A DNA stretch of 64,000 nt from Hymenobacter glacieicola (lineage in GTDB: Bacteria > Bacteroidota > Bacteroidia > Cytophagales > Hymenobacteraceae), in NCBI RefSeq assembly GCF_014640315.1, contig NZ_BMGS01000005.1:397317-461316 (forward strand). The letters are read 5' to 3'. Numbering within the stretch: the first letter of the stretch is position 1; each line of letters begins with the position of its first letter. The position numbers were made by a program, and so were the translations under genes. Below, in pieces: positions 42,710 to 51,552 of this stretch. The notes below the pieces were generated by a model. It did not search any database. It worked only from the letters and a program-made list of their open reading frames with translations, and was not told the origin of the DNA.

Positions 42710-44621
42710 AAAACTCGTGCAGGCGCTGGGCAATGTTCCAGCGCAGGGCCACGGTGGCTAGGGCGTCGGTGCCGGCGGTAAAGAAGGGCACGGGCTGGTC
42801 GAGGGTTCGGTGACGCACAATCAGCTTACCGTCGAGCCAGAGGTTGTGGGCCGCTTGGTAGGTGGCGGTAAAGTCGCCGTGGAAGAGGTAGGAGGTGGGG
42901 CCGCTGCCAACCACAAAGCCGTACTCCCGCAGGTTGCCGTTGGCATCGAGTGGGCGGTTGGTGTAAGGCAACAACACGTTGGAGCCGAAGTTCTGACCCA
43001 CCGGATCAAGCCCTTGCTTCACGTAAAAGCCCTTCGCTACCACGTTCAGGCGGGGCAAAGGCTGGTAGCTTACAATGCCCACCAGCTCCCACAGGTTGGC
43101 GCCCATGGGGTGGGCCAGGGACTGGGCGTTGTGCTGGTAGTTGCGGAATTTGTCCTCGTGCTGGTACATGTAGGGGCGGATGTAGTTGAATTCGCCCTGG
43201 ATATCGAGGTTCCGGATGCCGGCCACGTCCACGTACTTGCCGCCGAGTTGGAAGGCCTGTTTGTTGGCCCACCAGCCGTTACCGCTCCGGATCTGGCTAA
43301 GCACGAATTCATCCAGCACCAACTGCCCGTAGAGTTGCACTTGCCGCTTGATATTCCATTTGAAATCCAGACCCAAAATAGCGTTGTCCTCAGAACCCGT
43401 ACCCTGCTCCACCGCCCGGTAGAAGATGATGGGGTTCAGGTACTGCAGTTCCAGACCTCGGCGGCGCTGTCGGGGTTGAGCTATCGAAGGCGTATTCGTA
43501 TTATTATCGTGGTCCAGATAGTCAATGACTGTCTGATACCCGCTGTACACCACGCTTTCGAACAGGCCCACGTTCAGGTTAGGCTTGATGTCGAAACTCA
43601 AGTGGTGGAAGGCCAGGTACTTGCGCTGGTAATCCGTATCGAGGTTGGGCGCATCGGCCGTCATCTGCGCGAACAGGTTCTGGTAGTGGAATTTCCAGAT
43701 GCGCGTGTTTGCCTTCAGAAACAGGTAGGGCGAGGCGTAATCCGACAGAATCAGGCTGCGGTAGCCGTTGCCAATCTGGTTTCGGTCGTGGCCTAGCTGC
43801 AGACTGACGTGTTTGCCGGCGGCGTAAGTCAGGTAGCCGCGGGCGGAAAGGAAATCGTATTGGCCCGGCGTGTTCTTGAACGGCTTCCAGAACCCTTCGT
43901 GCGGTACGGCTTGGTCGCGCTCAATGCGCTGCTGCACGTAGAGCGGCACGGCCATCTGGTTGTCGGCCAGGAAGGTGTAGAAACCCAGGCGTTGGTCAAT
44001 GGTGCCTTCTACCTGCACCCCGCGCGTGTTCAGGAAACTGTAGCTTTTGCTGCCGTCGCTGTTGCCCAGGCTCAAACCCAGCACGGGGTTTACCCGCAAG
44101 GAGAAATCGGGCGTTTCCAGGCTGTAGAGGTCGGAGCGCCGCTCGTAGAAGTGCTTCAGAACGGGTTGCTCCCGCAGGTTCACGGCCGAGTCCTGTTGGG
44201 CATCGTGCCAGTTGTCGCGCAGCAGGTAGCGCACATTAAAGCGGTCCTGGCGCGACAGGCCGGCGGTGGAGTCGCGCAGAATACGTTCGGCCAGCCGGGC
44301 CACGGCCGCCCGCGTGTAGGGCCGCACCGAGGTGTGCGGGTCAGCCAGGGAATCGGAGCCGTATTTGATGGCATACCGATCAATAAGCCGATAAATATCC
44401 GCATCCAGGGGCACGTAGGTAGTGCCCATCGTCGTCTTGGTCAGGCCCGGCGTGCCCAGGTTCCAAGCGGCTGATTTATACGGCCGGGCGGGTTTGGGTG
44501 GGGCATCGTAGGTTACCCAGTTGCCTTGCCCGTCGGTGGGGCGGGTGGGCGTGTCTTGGGCGGCGGCCGGAGCCGTGAATAGGCCGGTTAACGCCAGCGG
44601 TAGAAGGTAGGATTTTCTCAT
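42708..44621 (-). CDS. Capsule assembly Wzi family outer-membrane protein
   Basis: Exported outer-membrane barrel of 637 residues, Wzi type. E. coli Wzi is an outer-membrane lectin that anchors capsule; Bacteroidota homologs are larger and of less certain role. A signal peptide (about 1-21) is followed by a Pro-rich stretch, a helical part (about 75-150) and then repeated barrel strands, for example VSLQLGHDRNQIGNGYRSLI, YLAFHHLSFDIKPNLNVGLF and LELQYLNPIIFYRAVEQGTG, which are characteristic of the family. It ends RLHEF with the terminal Phe of barrel proteins. The promoter is a perfect -7 box. Confidence 0.88.
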   Translation of the reverse strand: MRKSYLLPLALTGLFTAPAAAQDTPTRPTDGQGNWVTYDAPPKPARPYKSAAWNLGTPGLTKTTMGTTYVPLDADIYRLIDRYAIKYGSDSLADPHTSVRPYTRAAVARLAERILRDSTAGLSRQDRFNVRYLLRDNWHDAQQDSAVNLREQPVLKHFYERRSDLYSLETPDFSLRVNPVLGLSLGNSDGSKSYSFLNTRGVQVEGTIDQRLGFYTFLADNQMAVPLYVQQRIERDQAVPHEGFWKPFKNTPGQYDFLSARGYLTYAAGKHVSLQLGHDRNQIGNGYRSLILSDYASPYLFLKANTRIWKFHYQNLFAQMTADAPNLDTDYQRKYLAFHHLSFDIKPNLNVGLFESVVYSGYQTVIDYLDHDNNTNTPSIAQPRQRRRGLELQYLNPIIFYRAVEQGTGSEDNAILGLDFKWNIKRQVQLYGQLVLDEFVLSQIRSGNGWWANKQAFQLGGKYVDVAGIRNLDIQGEFNYIRPYMYQHEDKFRNYQHNAQSLAHPMGANLWELVGIVSYQPLPRLNVVAKGFYVKQGLDPVGQNFGSNVLLPYTNRPLDANGNLREYGFVVGSGPTSYLFHGDFTATYQAAHNLWLDGKLIVRHRTLDQPVPFFTAGTDALATVALRWNIAQRLHEF

Positions 44622-44660
44622 AAGCAGAGCCGTTTACGCCGAAGCCGACGCGCGGGTAGG

Positions 44661-44668
44661 CAAACCTA
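44661..44668 (-). promoter_or_regulatory. -7 box of the Wzi-family gene
   Basis: A perfect TAGGTTTG on the minus strand, 39 bases from the ATG. The -33 element is not evident. Confidence 0.55.
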
Positions 44669-44730
44669 CGGAGTTACGGTAAGATTCAGTTCGGATAAGC
44701 AGTCCAGTAACGCCGGAAGTTGCGCCGCAG

Positions 44731-44738
44731 TACCTTTG
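44731..44738 (+). promoter_or_regulatory. -7 box of the acyltransferase-upp pair
   Basis: A perfect TACCTTTG, only 4 bases before the ATG at 44743. The expected transcription start therefore coincides with the start codon (leaderless). Confidence 0.6.
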
Positions 44739-44742
44739 CTTC

Positions 44743-45699
44743 ATGCCCACGCGCTTGCTCCGCCACCACGAAATCGACCTCGCCGCCTGGGATGCCTGCG
44801 TTGGGGCGGCCCGGCAGGTAGTACCCTACGCCTGCTCGTGGTGGCTGCAGGCCACGGCCGGCCGCTGGGATGCGCTGGTGGAGCTGGAAGAAGGCAGTGG
44901 ACGCTACCTGAGTGTGTGGCCCCTGCCCGTGAAACGGCGCCCCTGGGGCCGCGAAGTCTACCAGCCTCCCTTTACCCAGCAGCTGGGCTGGCTTACCCAA
45001 ACCGAGGCAACGCCGCCGCTGGATGCTGATGAACTAGCGAATCTTGGCGTCCTGTTGGCGCGCTACTCCCGGTTCTATACCCAGCTCAACGATGCCAATG
45101 CGCTGCCCTCTGACGCGTCGCTGCCGGTAACGTGTCAGCACCGGCATACCTATCATTTGCGGCTGGACGGCAGCTATGAAGCCGTGCGGGCCGCTTATGC
45201 CGCCGACTACCGCCGCCGCCTGCGCCTCAACCAAGCCGCCGGCTTTCCGCTTCAGGTCACAGAAACGACAAACGCGGAGCCTTTGCTTCGGCTGTTTCAG
45301 CAAACCAAGGGGCCGGAAGCAGGCCTCAAAACCCGCCATTACATCCGTATGCGCCGTTTGGTAACAGCCCTTGGTCAGCGGCAACTCCTGGATATCCGGG
45401 AAGTCCGGGAACCCCAAACCGGCGAGCTGCTGGCCGGGGCTTTGTTTGTGCGCTACCGCACTCGGCTGGTTTATTTATTTGCCGCGGCCTCCGGGGCCGG
45501 CAAAAAAGCCGGGGCCCCGCTGCTATTACTGGATGCGGTTATTCAGCACCACGCCAACACGCCGGAGCTGGTTTTGGATTTTGAAGGCGGAATGATACCG
45601 TCAATTGCTCGTTTTTTCGCCAATTTCGGGGCCGAGCCCGTGTCCTATGCGGCCCTATCGTTCACCCAACGCCCCTGGTATCTGAAATGGATGCGCTGA
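44743..45699 (+). CDS. GNAT/FemAB-like acyltransferase-type protein
   Basis: A 318-residue cytoplasmic protein of the GNAT/FemAB-like fold. The conserved run AAYAADYRRRLRLNQAAGF, LLRLFQQTKG and ASGAGKKAGAPLLLLDAVIQ, followed by LDFEGGMIPSIARFFANFGA, matches the C-terminal GNAT repeat of FemAB/BioF2-like acyltransferases. The substrate is unknown; the family can add amino acids or acyl groups to cell-wall or small substrates. Its last 13 bases overlap the start of upp in another frame, indicating a coupled operon. Confidence 0.7.
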   Translation: MPTRLLRHHEIDLAAWDACVGAARQVVPYACSWWLQATAGRWDALVELEEGSGRYLSVWPLPVKRRPWGREVYQPPFTQQLGWLTQTEATPPLDADELANLGVLLARYSRFYTQLNDANALPSDASLPVTCQHRHTYHLRLDGSYEAVRAAYAADYRRRLRLNQAAGFPLQVTETTNAEPLLRLFQQTKGPEAGLKTRHYIRMRRLVTALGQRQLLDIREVREPQTGELLAGALFVRYRTRLVYLFAAASGAGKKAGAPLLLLDAVIQHHANTPELVLDFEGGMIPSIARFFANFGAEPVSYAALSFTQRPWYLKWMR

Positions 45700-46400
45700 C
45701 CCCCACTCCGACTGATTCTGCCGCGGCTGCCGCTGCTACCCCCGCCGCCGACCGTAGCCGCGTGCACGTGGTGTGCGCCGAGCCCTCCATTGCCAACCAC
45801 TTCCTGGCGGAGCTGCGCGACGTGACCGTGCAGCAGGATTCGCTGCGCTTCCGCCGCAACCTGCAGCGCCTCGGCGAAATCATTGCCTATAAAATCAGCT
45901 CCCAGCTCAGCTATACTGACCAAACCGTGCGCACGCCGCTCGGCGAGTCCAGCGGCAAGCTGCTCCACGATTTTCCGGTGCTGGCTACCGTGCTGCGGGC
46001 TGGCCTGCCGTTTCACCAGGGCTTTCTGAATTACTTCGATCAGTCGCCCTCGGCCTTTGCCGCCGCCTACCGCATTGAAGGCACGGCCCAAGTGCAAGTG
46101 CAGGTCGACTACCTCTCGGCCCCCAGCCTGGATGAGCGGGTGCTGATTCTGGTTGACCCCATGCTGGCTTCCGGCAAATCCCTAGTGCAGACGTACCGGG
46201 CCATGTTGCGCTTCGGTACGCCCCGGCAAGTACACATTGCCGCCGTGATTGCCAGCCCCCAGGGCGTGGAGTACGTCACCCGCGAAGTGCCCGAGGCCAC
46301 GCTGTGGGTAGCCGCCATCGACCAGGGCCTCAACGACCAAGCCTACATTATCCCGGGCCTCGGTGATGCCGGCGACTTGTCGTACGGTAGCAAGCTGTAA
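45687..46400 (+). CDS. upp: Uracil phosphoribosyltransferase
   Basis: Salvages uracil with PRPP to give UMP. It has 237 residues, longer than usual (about 210) because of an Ala/Thr/Pro-rich N-terminal extension of some 20 residues. Motifs are VLRAGLPFHQGFLN, LILVDPMLASGKSLV (PRPP loop) and the C-terminal uracil-binding GLGDAGDLSYGSKL. The start ATG 45687 overlaps the stop of the preceding gene; a start further inside would still leave the enzyme complete, so the extension is uncertain. Confidence 0.95.
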   Translation: MDALTPTPTDSAAAAAATPAADRSRVHVVCAEPSIANHFLAELRDVTVQQDSLRFRRNLQRLGEIIAYKISSQLSYTDQTVRTPLGESSGKLLHDFPVLATVLRAGLPFHQGFLNYFDQSPSAFAAAYRIEGTAQVQVQVDYLSAPSLDERVLILVDPMLASGKSLVQTYRAMLRFGTPRQVHIAAVIASPQGVEYVTREVPEATLWVAAIDQGLNDQAYIIPGLGDAGDLSYGSKL

Positions 46401-46540
46401 GAACAGGCCCACCGACGGCGAGGCCGAGCCGGGTTTACTAACAAAAGCCTAACCGCAGGTAGCGAAATCGGCTGGGGTAAATCCGTTATCTTCATGGGTA
46501 CGTTTACGCACGTTGCCTTCCGCTTTTTCCAAGTACCACT

Positions 46541-46999
46541 GTGCTGCCTGTTCTGCTCAAATACGCTTCCGTTTTTGCCATTGGCATGTTCAAGTTCGTG
46601 GCGGCGCCCATTGCCGGGGTAGCCGCCGGCTTGCAACCCGGGCTGATCTGGGGACTGTCGGTGGCCGGCATGATGACGACGGTAGTGCTTATTTCCGGCT
46701 TGGGGCGGGCCTGGGCCTTGCACCAACGCCGCCGACGCGAGGAAAAGGGCAAACCCCTGTTCAACCGTCGCACCCGCACCATTGTGCGCATTTACCGGCG
46801 CTTCGGCATGGTAGGCATTGCCTTTCTAACGCCCATTCTATTTAGTCCCGTGGGGGGAACCGTTATTGCCACCCAACTGCACGTACCCCGCTGGCGTATT
46901 CTGGTGCACATGCTCTGGAGTGCCGCCTTGTGGGGCATTACGTTCACCCTACTGGCCGTCAAATTCAGCCACCTCCCCATCTTCGACCACTACCGGTAG
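46541..46999 (+). CDS. Small membrane protein, possible small multidrug-export type
   Basis: A 152-residue membrane protein with four hydrophobic segments. The middle has a basic loop (HQRRRREEKGKPLFNRRT) and the phrase FGMVGIAFLTPILFSPVGGTVIA, reminiscent of small multidrug-export (Sm_multidrug_ex) proteins. The start is taken as GTG 46541; ATG 46586 is an alternative that would cut into the first helix. A TATCTTCA box lies about 50 bases upstream. Confidence 0.6.
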   Translation: MLPVLLKYASVFAIGMFKFVAAPIAGVAAGLQPGLIWGLSVAGMMTTVVLISGLGRAWALHQRRRREEKGKPLFNRRTRTIVRIYRRFGMVGIAFLTPILFSPVGGTVIATQLHVPRWRILVHMLWSAALWGITFTLLAVKFSHLPIFDHYR

Positions 47000-47086
47000 C
47001 GGCGAGTTGGGGAGGTAGTGATTCAGCAACTGGTAGCATGGCTCCGCGCCGCTCGTCGTCACAGCAGTCTTTACTAGATACCCAAT

Positions 47087-47134
47087 AAAGCGCCAAGCCC
47101 TTAACGTATGGCAACGTTAAGGGCTTGGTGCTTT
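47087..47134. terminator. Bidirectional terminator between convergent genes
   Basis: The stem GCGCCAAGCCCTTAACGT pairs with ACGTTAAGGGCTTGGTGC (one G-T), flanked by an A-run and a T-run. Confidence 0.8.
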
Positions 47135-47208
47135 TCAAGGGGTAGCACTTCGTAAAGGACGGATGGCCGCGCTTCGCTTATTATGCTACCACTCACTAAA
47201 TCACCGAA

Positions 47209-48639
47209 TTACTTACTGCGGCGGCTGCGCGCACGACCCTGGGCGGCGCGGAAGGCTTTGGAGGAGTGGGACGAGGCTTTGCCTTTAGAAGGGTTGGCTT
47301 TCTTACCCTTTTGGCTGCGGTTTGGGCCGGCTACAAACTCGCGGCCCGTGCGCTTATCAATCGTGACGCCGGGCTTGATCCACTCCTTGCGCTCATGGAA
47401 GGCTCCTTTGAAGTTGGGGTCCTCCCGCTTGCGGCGCTCATCTTTTTCCCGGTCCATGCCTTGCTGCTCCTCGAAGGAGGTTTTGGCAATAACTACTTCG
47501 GGCGGAATGGGCAACACCGGAATCTGCTGCCGAATCAGCTCCTCGATTTTATGCATGTGGTGCATTTCCGCCTCGTTGGCGAAGGTAATGGCGGCGCCCG
47601 TGTGCTGGGCGCGGCCGGTGCGGCCAATGCGGTGCACGTAGTCGTCGTACACCAGCGGCACGTCGAAATTGATTACGTGGCTTACCTGCGGCACATCAAT
47701 GCCGCGGGCGGCCACATCAGTAGCTACCAGAAACCGAATATCTCCGGCCTTGAAAGCCTCCATGGCGTTGATGCGCACATTCTGGCCCTTGTTGCCGTGA
47801 ATGGCACGTACTTCCCCGTGCGCCTTGCGCTGCAGGAAGCTGGCTACGTTCTCGGCGTGCTCCTTGGTGCGGGTAAAAATCATGACCCGGTTAAAGGTGT
47901 CCCAGTCCAGGAACAGGTACTCCAGCAGGTTGATTTTGGTGAGCAGGTTGGGTACCTCGTACAAGCTCTGGGTTACGTTCTGGGCCGACGTGGCCGCAGG
48001 CGTTACCTCCACCCGCACCGGAAACTCCAGGAATTCTTCGCTCAGAGTCGTCACCTTCTCGGGCATGGTAGCCGAGAACAGCACGTTCTGCCGTTTGCGC
48101 GGAATAATCTCCAAAATGCGCCGAATCTGAGGCATGAAGCCCATGTCCATCATCTTGTCGGCTTCGTCCAGCACCAGGGTTTTCAGCTCCTTTAGCACTA
48201 GGTCGCCGCGCAGATAGATTTCCATCAGGCGGCCGGGGGTAGCAATCAGAATATCCACGCCCTGGGCAATGGTTTCGATTTGCGTTTTTGGCCCCAAACC
48301 TCCGTAAATAGCAAAAATGCGCAGGTCGGTGTACGTGGCCAGCTTCTGCAGGTGGGCCTCCAGCTGCATAGCCAGCTCCCGGGTGGGGGCCAGCACCAAT
48401 GCCCGCGGATGAATGCCCTGGGCATACTTCACCTTCATCAGCAAGGGTAGGCCGAAGGCGGCGGTTTTACCCGTACCCGTTTGGGCAATGCCCAGCACAT
48501 CGTGGCCGGCCAGCAGCAACGGAATCGTCTGCTCCTGCACGGGGGTGGGGTGCTCAAAGCCTGCTTCCGCCACGGCGGTCAGGAGCTGCTTGTTGAGCTT
48601 AAAGTCGGCAAAGGAAACGGGCTGCGGCGTATCAGACAT
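47209..48639 (-). CDS. DEAD-box RNA helicase, RhlE-like
   Basis: ATP-dependent RNA helicase of 476 residues. Motifs in order: Q motif HPTPVQEQTIP, AQTGTGKTAAFGLP (Walker A), PTRELAMQ, TPGRL, VLDEADKMMDMGF, FSATMP, IFTRTKEHAE, ATDVAARGIDV and HRIGRTGRA. The C-terminus (about 375-476) is long, basic and rich in Lys, Arg and Ser, suited to RNA binding. RhlE-type proteins assist ribosome assembly and RNA turnover. The promoter is a perfect -7 box 22 bases before the ATG. Confidence 0.95.
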   Translation of the reverse strand: MSDTPQPVSFADFKLNKQLLTAVAEAGFEHPTPVQEQTIPLLLAGHDVLGIAQTGTGKTAAFGLPLLMKVKYAQGIHPRALVLAPTRELAMQLEAHLQKLATYTDLRIFAIYGGLGPKTQIETIAQGVDILIATPGRLMEIYLRGDLVLKELKTLVLDEADKMMDMGFMPQIRRILEIIPRKRQNVLFSATMPEKVTTLSEEFLEFPVRVEVTPAATSAQNVTQSLYEVPNLLTKINLLEYLFLDWDTFNRVMIFTRTKEHAENVASFLQRKAHGEVRAIHGNKGQNVRINAMEAFKAGDIRFLVATDVAARGIDVPQVSHVINFDVPLVYDDYVHRIGRTGRAQHTGAAITFANEAEMHHMHKIEELIRQQIPVLPIPPEVVIAKTSFEEQQGMDREKDERRKREDPNFKGAFHERKEWIKPGVTIDKRTGREFVAGPNRSQKGKKANPSKGKASSHSSKAFRAAQGRARSRRSK

Positions 48640-48661
48640 GGCAAAAGCGTATTACGAACCG

Positions 48662-48669
48662 CAAAGGTA
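48662..48669 (-). promoter_or_regulatory. -7 box of the helicase gene
   Basis: A perfect TACCTTTG on the minus strand; the -33 TTG is weak. Confidence 0.6.
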
Positions 48670-48856
48670 CGGGGAATCCGGGCGGTGGGAACGTGGCGCG
48701 GCGGTCAGGCCCCAGAAATAGGGTAGGCCCGGAAGCATCAGCAAGTAGGCTGGCCCGCCGCCGGGTACCCGTGGGGTGGTGGTTTAGGCAAGCCACACCG
48801 GGGAGGCTGCTGGCCCGTCACTTCTAGGTCAGAGAGAAAAAAACTCGCCCAATCGT

Positions 48857-48886
48857 TTGCAAATAACCCGCTAGCCCCTACTTTTG
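48857..48886 (+). promoter_or_regulatory. Promoter of the tRNA-His gene
   Basis: TTG, a 19-base spacer and TACTTTTG: both boxes match the Bacteroidota consensus. Transcription should start about 12 bases before the tRNA. Confidence 0.8.
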
Positions 48887-48904
48887 TGTCACAATACCCA
48901 ACAC

Positions 48905-48979
<75 letters not shown>

Positions 48980-48986
48980 CACCGTC

Positions 48987-49024
48987 AAAAAAAGGTCTCT
49001 CCGCTACGGTAGAGACCTTTTTTA
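48987..49024 (+). terminator. Terminator after tRNA-His
   Basis: The stem AAAAAAGGTCTCT/AGAGACCTTTTTT encloses CCG/CGG and ends in a T-run, directly after the tRNA. Confidence 0.9.
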
Positions 49025-49139
49025 TTTGTCCAGTCGGCTCACTTCGGGTTGTTTTTGCCGAGTTGCGGAAGGATTTCGGCTTACGCAGCGTTGCAGAGCA
49101 GTAATAATAGTACATGAACCACTTTTCCCCCTCTGATTT

Positions 49140-50075
49140 ATGAGTCTGGTTGTTATCGGCACGGTGGCCTTCGACGCCCTGGAAACGCCCTTCGGCAAAA
49201 CCGACAAAATTGTAGGTGGCGCTGCCACGTACATTGGCCTATCGGCCTCCTACTCCGTGAAGCCCGTGAAGGTAGTAGCCGTAGTTGGCGACGATTTTCC
49301 GCAGTCGGATATTCTCCTGCTCCAGGAGCACGGCGTAGATACCGAAGGCCTGCAGATCAAGCAAGGAGAGAAGTCGTTTTTCTGGTCGGGTAAGTATTCC
49401 AACGACCTGAACTCGCGCGAGACCCTGGTGACGGAACTAAACGTGCTGGCTGATTTCGACCCCGTTATTCCGGATTCTTACCAGGACTGCAAGTACCTGA
49501 TGCTGGGCAACCTCACGCCCCAGATTCAGCGCCTCGTCATTCAGCGCCTCGTGAACCGGCCCAAACTCATTGTGATGGACACGATGAATTTCTGGATGGA
49601 TGTGGCCATGGACGAGCTGAAAACCACCATCGAAATGGTGGACGTGCTCAGCATCAACGACGAGGAAGCGCGGCAGCTGTCTGGCGTGCATTCCCTGGTG
49701 AAAGCGGCCAAAATCATCATGGCCATGGGGCCAAAGTACCTCATCATCAAGAAGGGTGAGCACGGCGCGTTGCTGTTCCACAAAAACAAGGTGTTCTACG
49801 CGCCGGCCTTGCCGCTGGAAGAAGTGTTCGACCCAACCGGCGCCGGCGACACCTTCGCGGGAGGCTTCATCGGCCACTTGGCCGCTACCGACGACATCAG
49901 CTTCGACAATATGAAGCGTGCCGTGATTCACGGCTCGGCCATGGCGTCGTTCTGCGTGGAAAAATTCGGTACGGAGCGCCTGCTGAATCTGACCACCGAG
50001 GAAATTGAAGCCCGCGAGCAGCAGTTTGCTGACTTAGTAGCGGTAATTCCTACTTCGGCTGTACAAACTGCTTAA
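49140..50075 (+). CDS. PfkB-family sugar kinase
   Basis: Cytoplasmic carbohydrate kinase of 311 residues (ribokinase fold). The N-terminal substrate-binding region has VVIGTVAFDALETPFG and IVGGAATYIGLSAS. The C-terminal signature DPTGAGDTFAGGFIGHLA contains the catalytic Asp (GAGD) and the anion hole. LSINDEEARQLSGV and LIIKKGEHGALLF are typical family strands. The substrate (adenosine, ribose or another sugar) cannot be decided. Its start is 114 bases after the tRNA terminator. Confidence 0.9.
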   Translation: MSLVVIGTVAFDALETPFGKTDKIVGGAATYIGLSASYSVKPVKVVAVVGDDFPQSDILLLQEHGVDTEGLQIKQGEKSFFWSGKYSNDLNSRETLVTELNVLADFDPVIPDSYQDCKYLMLGNLTPQIQRLVIQRLVNRPKLIVMDTMNFWMDVAMDELKTTIEMVDVLSINDEEARQLSGVHSLVKAAKIIMAMGPKYLIIKKGEHGALLFHKNKVFYAPALPLEEVFDPTGAGDTFAGGFIGHLAATDDISFDNMKRAVIHGSAMASFCVEKFGTERLLNLTTEEIEAREQQFADLVAVIPTSAVQTA

Positions 50076-50209
50076 AAGCAGCCTTTTCTGAGCGGCCCTG
50101 TGCGCTACTGGTTTAGCCAGAGCGGCACGGGGCCGTTTGCTTTTGGCAACCTTGTAGAAAGCAACAGGGTAAAAGAGAATACATTTCTCATCCTTAAGCC
50201 TCTACTGCC

Positions 50210-50479
50210 ATGTCTAAGCATAAAAAAGATTCCCCGGTTTCGAATCAGAAAAGCGACTCGGCTATGGGCCCCGACGCCCTGCAGCATGCTCCTTCCGTCG
50301 ACCCCGACACGCGTGGTAGCGGTACGCAGGTACAGAACGATAACCAGAATGGTCTCAACGAGGCAGGCAACCACACCAGAAGTAATGCCCCCGGCGGCGG
50401 CGACAGTGAGCAGGAGCGGACTACGCAGGCCAACAAGCCCCGCCACAACCCGAACCCTAGCCAACAAAAGCAGAAGTAA
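50210..50479 (+). CDS. Small hydrophilic disordered protein
   Basis: An 89-residue, highly polar protein rich in Asn, Gln, Ser, Gly and Lys (GSGTQVQNDNQNGLNEAGNH, NAPGGGDSEQERTTQANK). It has no hydrophobic core, signal peptide or recognised family. A plausible ATG, an upstream TACATTTC box (50180-50187) and the following hairpin support it as a gene; a stress- or desiccation-type disordered protein is only a guess. Confidence 0.55.
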   Translation: MSKHKKDSPVSNQKSDSAMGPDALQHAPSVDPDTRGSGTQVQNDNQNGLNEAGNHTRSNAPGGGDSEQERTTQANKPRHNPNPSQQKQK

Positions 50480-50495
50480 ATAGTACTCTACAACT

Positions 50496-50533
50496 TAACA
50501 GGCCTCTCTGATTCATTTCAGAGAGGCCTGTTA
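50496..50533. terminator. Hairpin after the small disordered-protein gene
   Basis: A perfect 16-bp stem TAACAGGCCTCTCTGA with its complement and a six-base loop. It has no T-run, and lies between convergent genes. Confidence 0.65.
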
Positions 50534-50558
50534 GCGTATAATCAATCGGTAGTACGGG

Positions 50559-51365
50559 CTAAGGAATAACCTTGAGCCGCACCACGCGTGTGTCTACGTC
50601 ACCTTTGTCGAAGAAGTCCTGCTCAAAGAGGATAGTTTTATTATCAAGCCAGCGAGGTTGAGTACAGCCCCATTCTGTTTGCCGCTCCCAGAGCAAGTGG
50701 GGCACACCATCGTTCATAGACCAGAGTTGCAGGCCACTAGGCTCGAAGCGGGCAAGGACATCGGAATTGCCGCACACAAAATGCTGCCCATCCGGCGCAA
50801 TAACGGGAGGGGCCATCAGTTGGGTACGGTGCCCCGTGCGCTGATCGATGAGCATGTAGTAGCCACCTTCGTAAAGGTGCACCGATACCAGCCATTGCTT
50901 TATTTCGGGAAGGGTAGCCAGGTATTCGTAAGTGATATTGTGCTCATCTTCCACGGGGTTGCTTACCAAGCGAACTTCCCGGCTGGCGGTAGGCCGCAAG
51001 AATAACACCCGACCTTTGCGGAATACTCGCGGCCCGGCTTTCAGCAGTCGGCGCTTCTCCTCGGCGGCAAAGTCCAGAAAAGATTCCTCTTCCGCAGCCG
51101 AAGCCGCTTGCGGCAGTACCCAGTGCGGGCTCGGCAGGCGTTCGTACACGGGCCGCGCCGCCGGATAGATGCGCAGTACCCGGCCCGGCACCTGCACCAA
51201 CGTATCCAGATGCTCTAAGCGGTAGATGCGCGGGGGCTTGGGCGCGGGCAGTGGAGGCACTGCAATGCCCGGGCGCGGCTTCTCAGCCGGTTGCATCCGC
51301 AGTGAACAAGCCGGCAAAGCCATGGCTAGCGGCAACACGGCCGCCACGGTACGAAACCGAAACAT
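50559..51365 (-). CDS. Hypothetical lipoprotein, beta-propeller-like
   Basis: Predicted lipoprotein of 268 residues. The signal MFRFRTVAAVLPLAMALPAC ends with the lipobox Cys. A Pro-rich linker follows (PAEKPRPGIAVPPLPAPKPP). The rest is beta-rich with repeated Trp/Asp strands (LQLWSMNDGVPHLLWER, EWGCTQPRWLDNKTILFEQ), like a small WD40/TolB-type beta-propeller fragment. The ATG at 51365 gives the signal peptide; the upstream frame does not. Confidence 0.65.
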   Translation of the reverse strand: MFRFRTVAAVLPLAMALPACSLRMQPAEKPRPGIAVPPLPAPKPPRIYRLEHLDTLVQVPGRVLRIYPAARPVYERLPSPHWVLPQAASAAEEESFLDFAAEEKRRLLKAGPRVFRKGRVLFLRPTASREVRLVSNPVEDEHNITYEYLATLPEIKQWLVSVHLYEGGYYMLIDQRTGHRTQLMAPPVIAPDGQHFVCGNSDVLARFEPSGLQLWSMNDGVPHLLWERQTEWGCTQPRWLDNKTILFEQDFFDKGDVDTRVVRLKVIP

Positions 51366-51552
51366 GATAGGGGTAGGCTTGATTCGAAATGCGCGACTTC
51401 TGGTGGACAAAGAGCGAAAAGGAAAACGCATGCAGGGAGTTCCGCAAATCACTGATTATGCGAAATATTCTGGGGTAAAAAACGCAGGAGCTGCGTAGGG
51501 GAGCAAGTGAAAATCTGATTTTGCCGGGGGAATATTTCGAGATGGAGCCACC

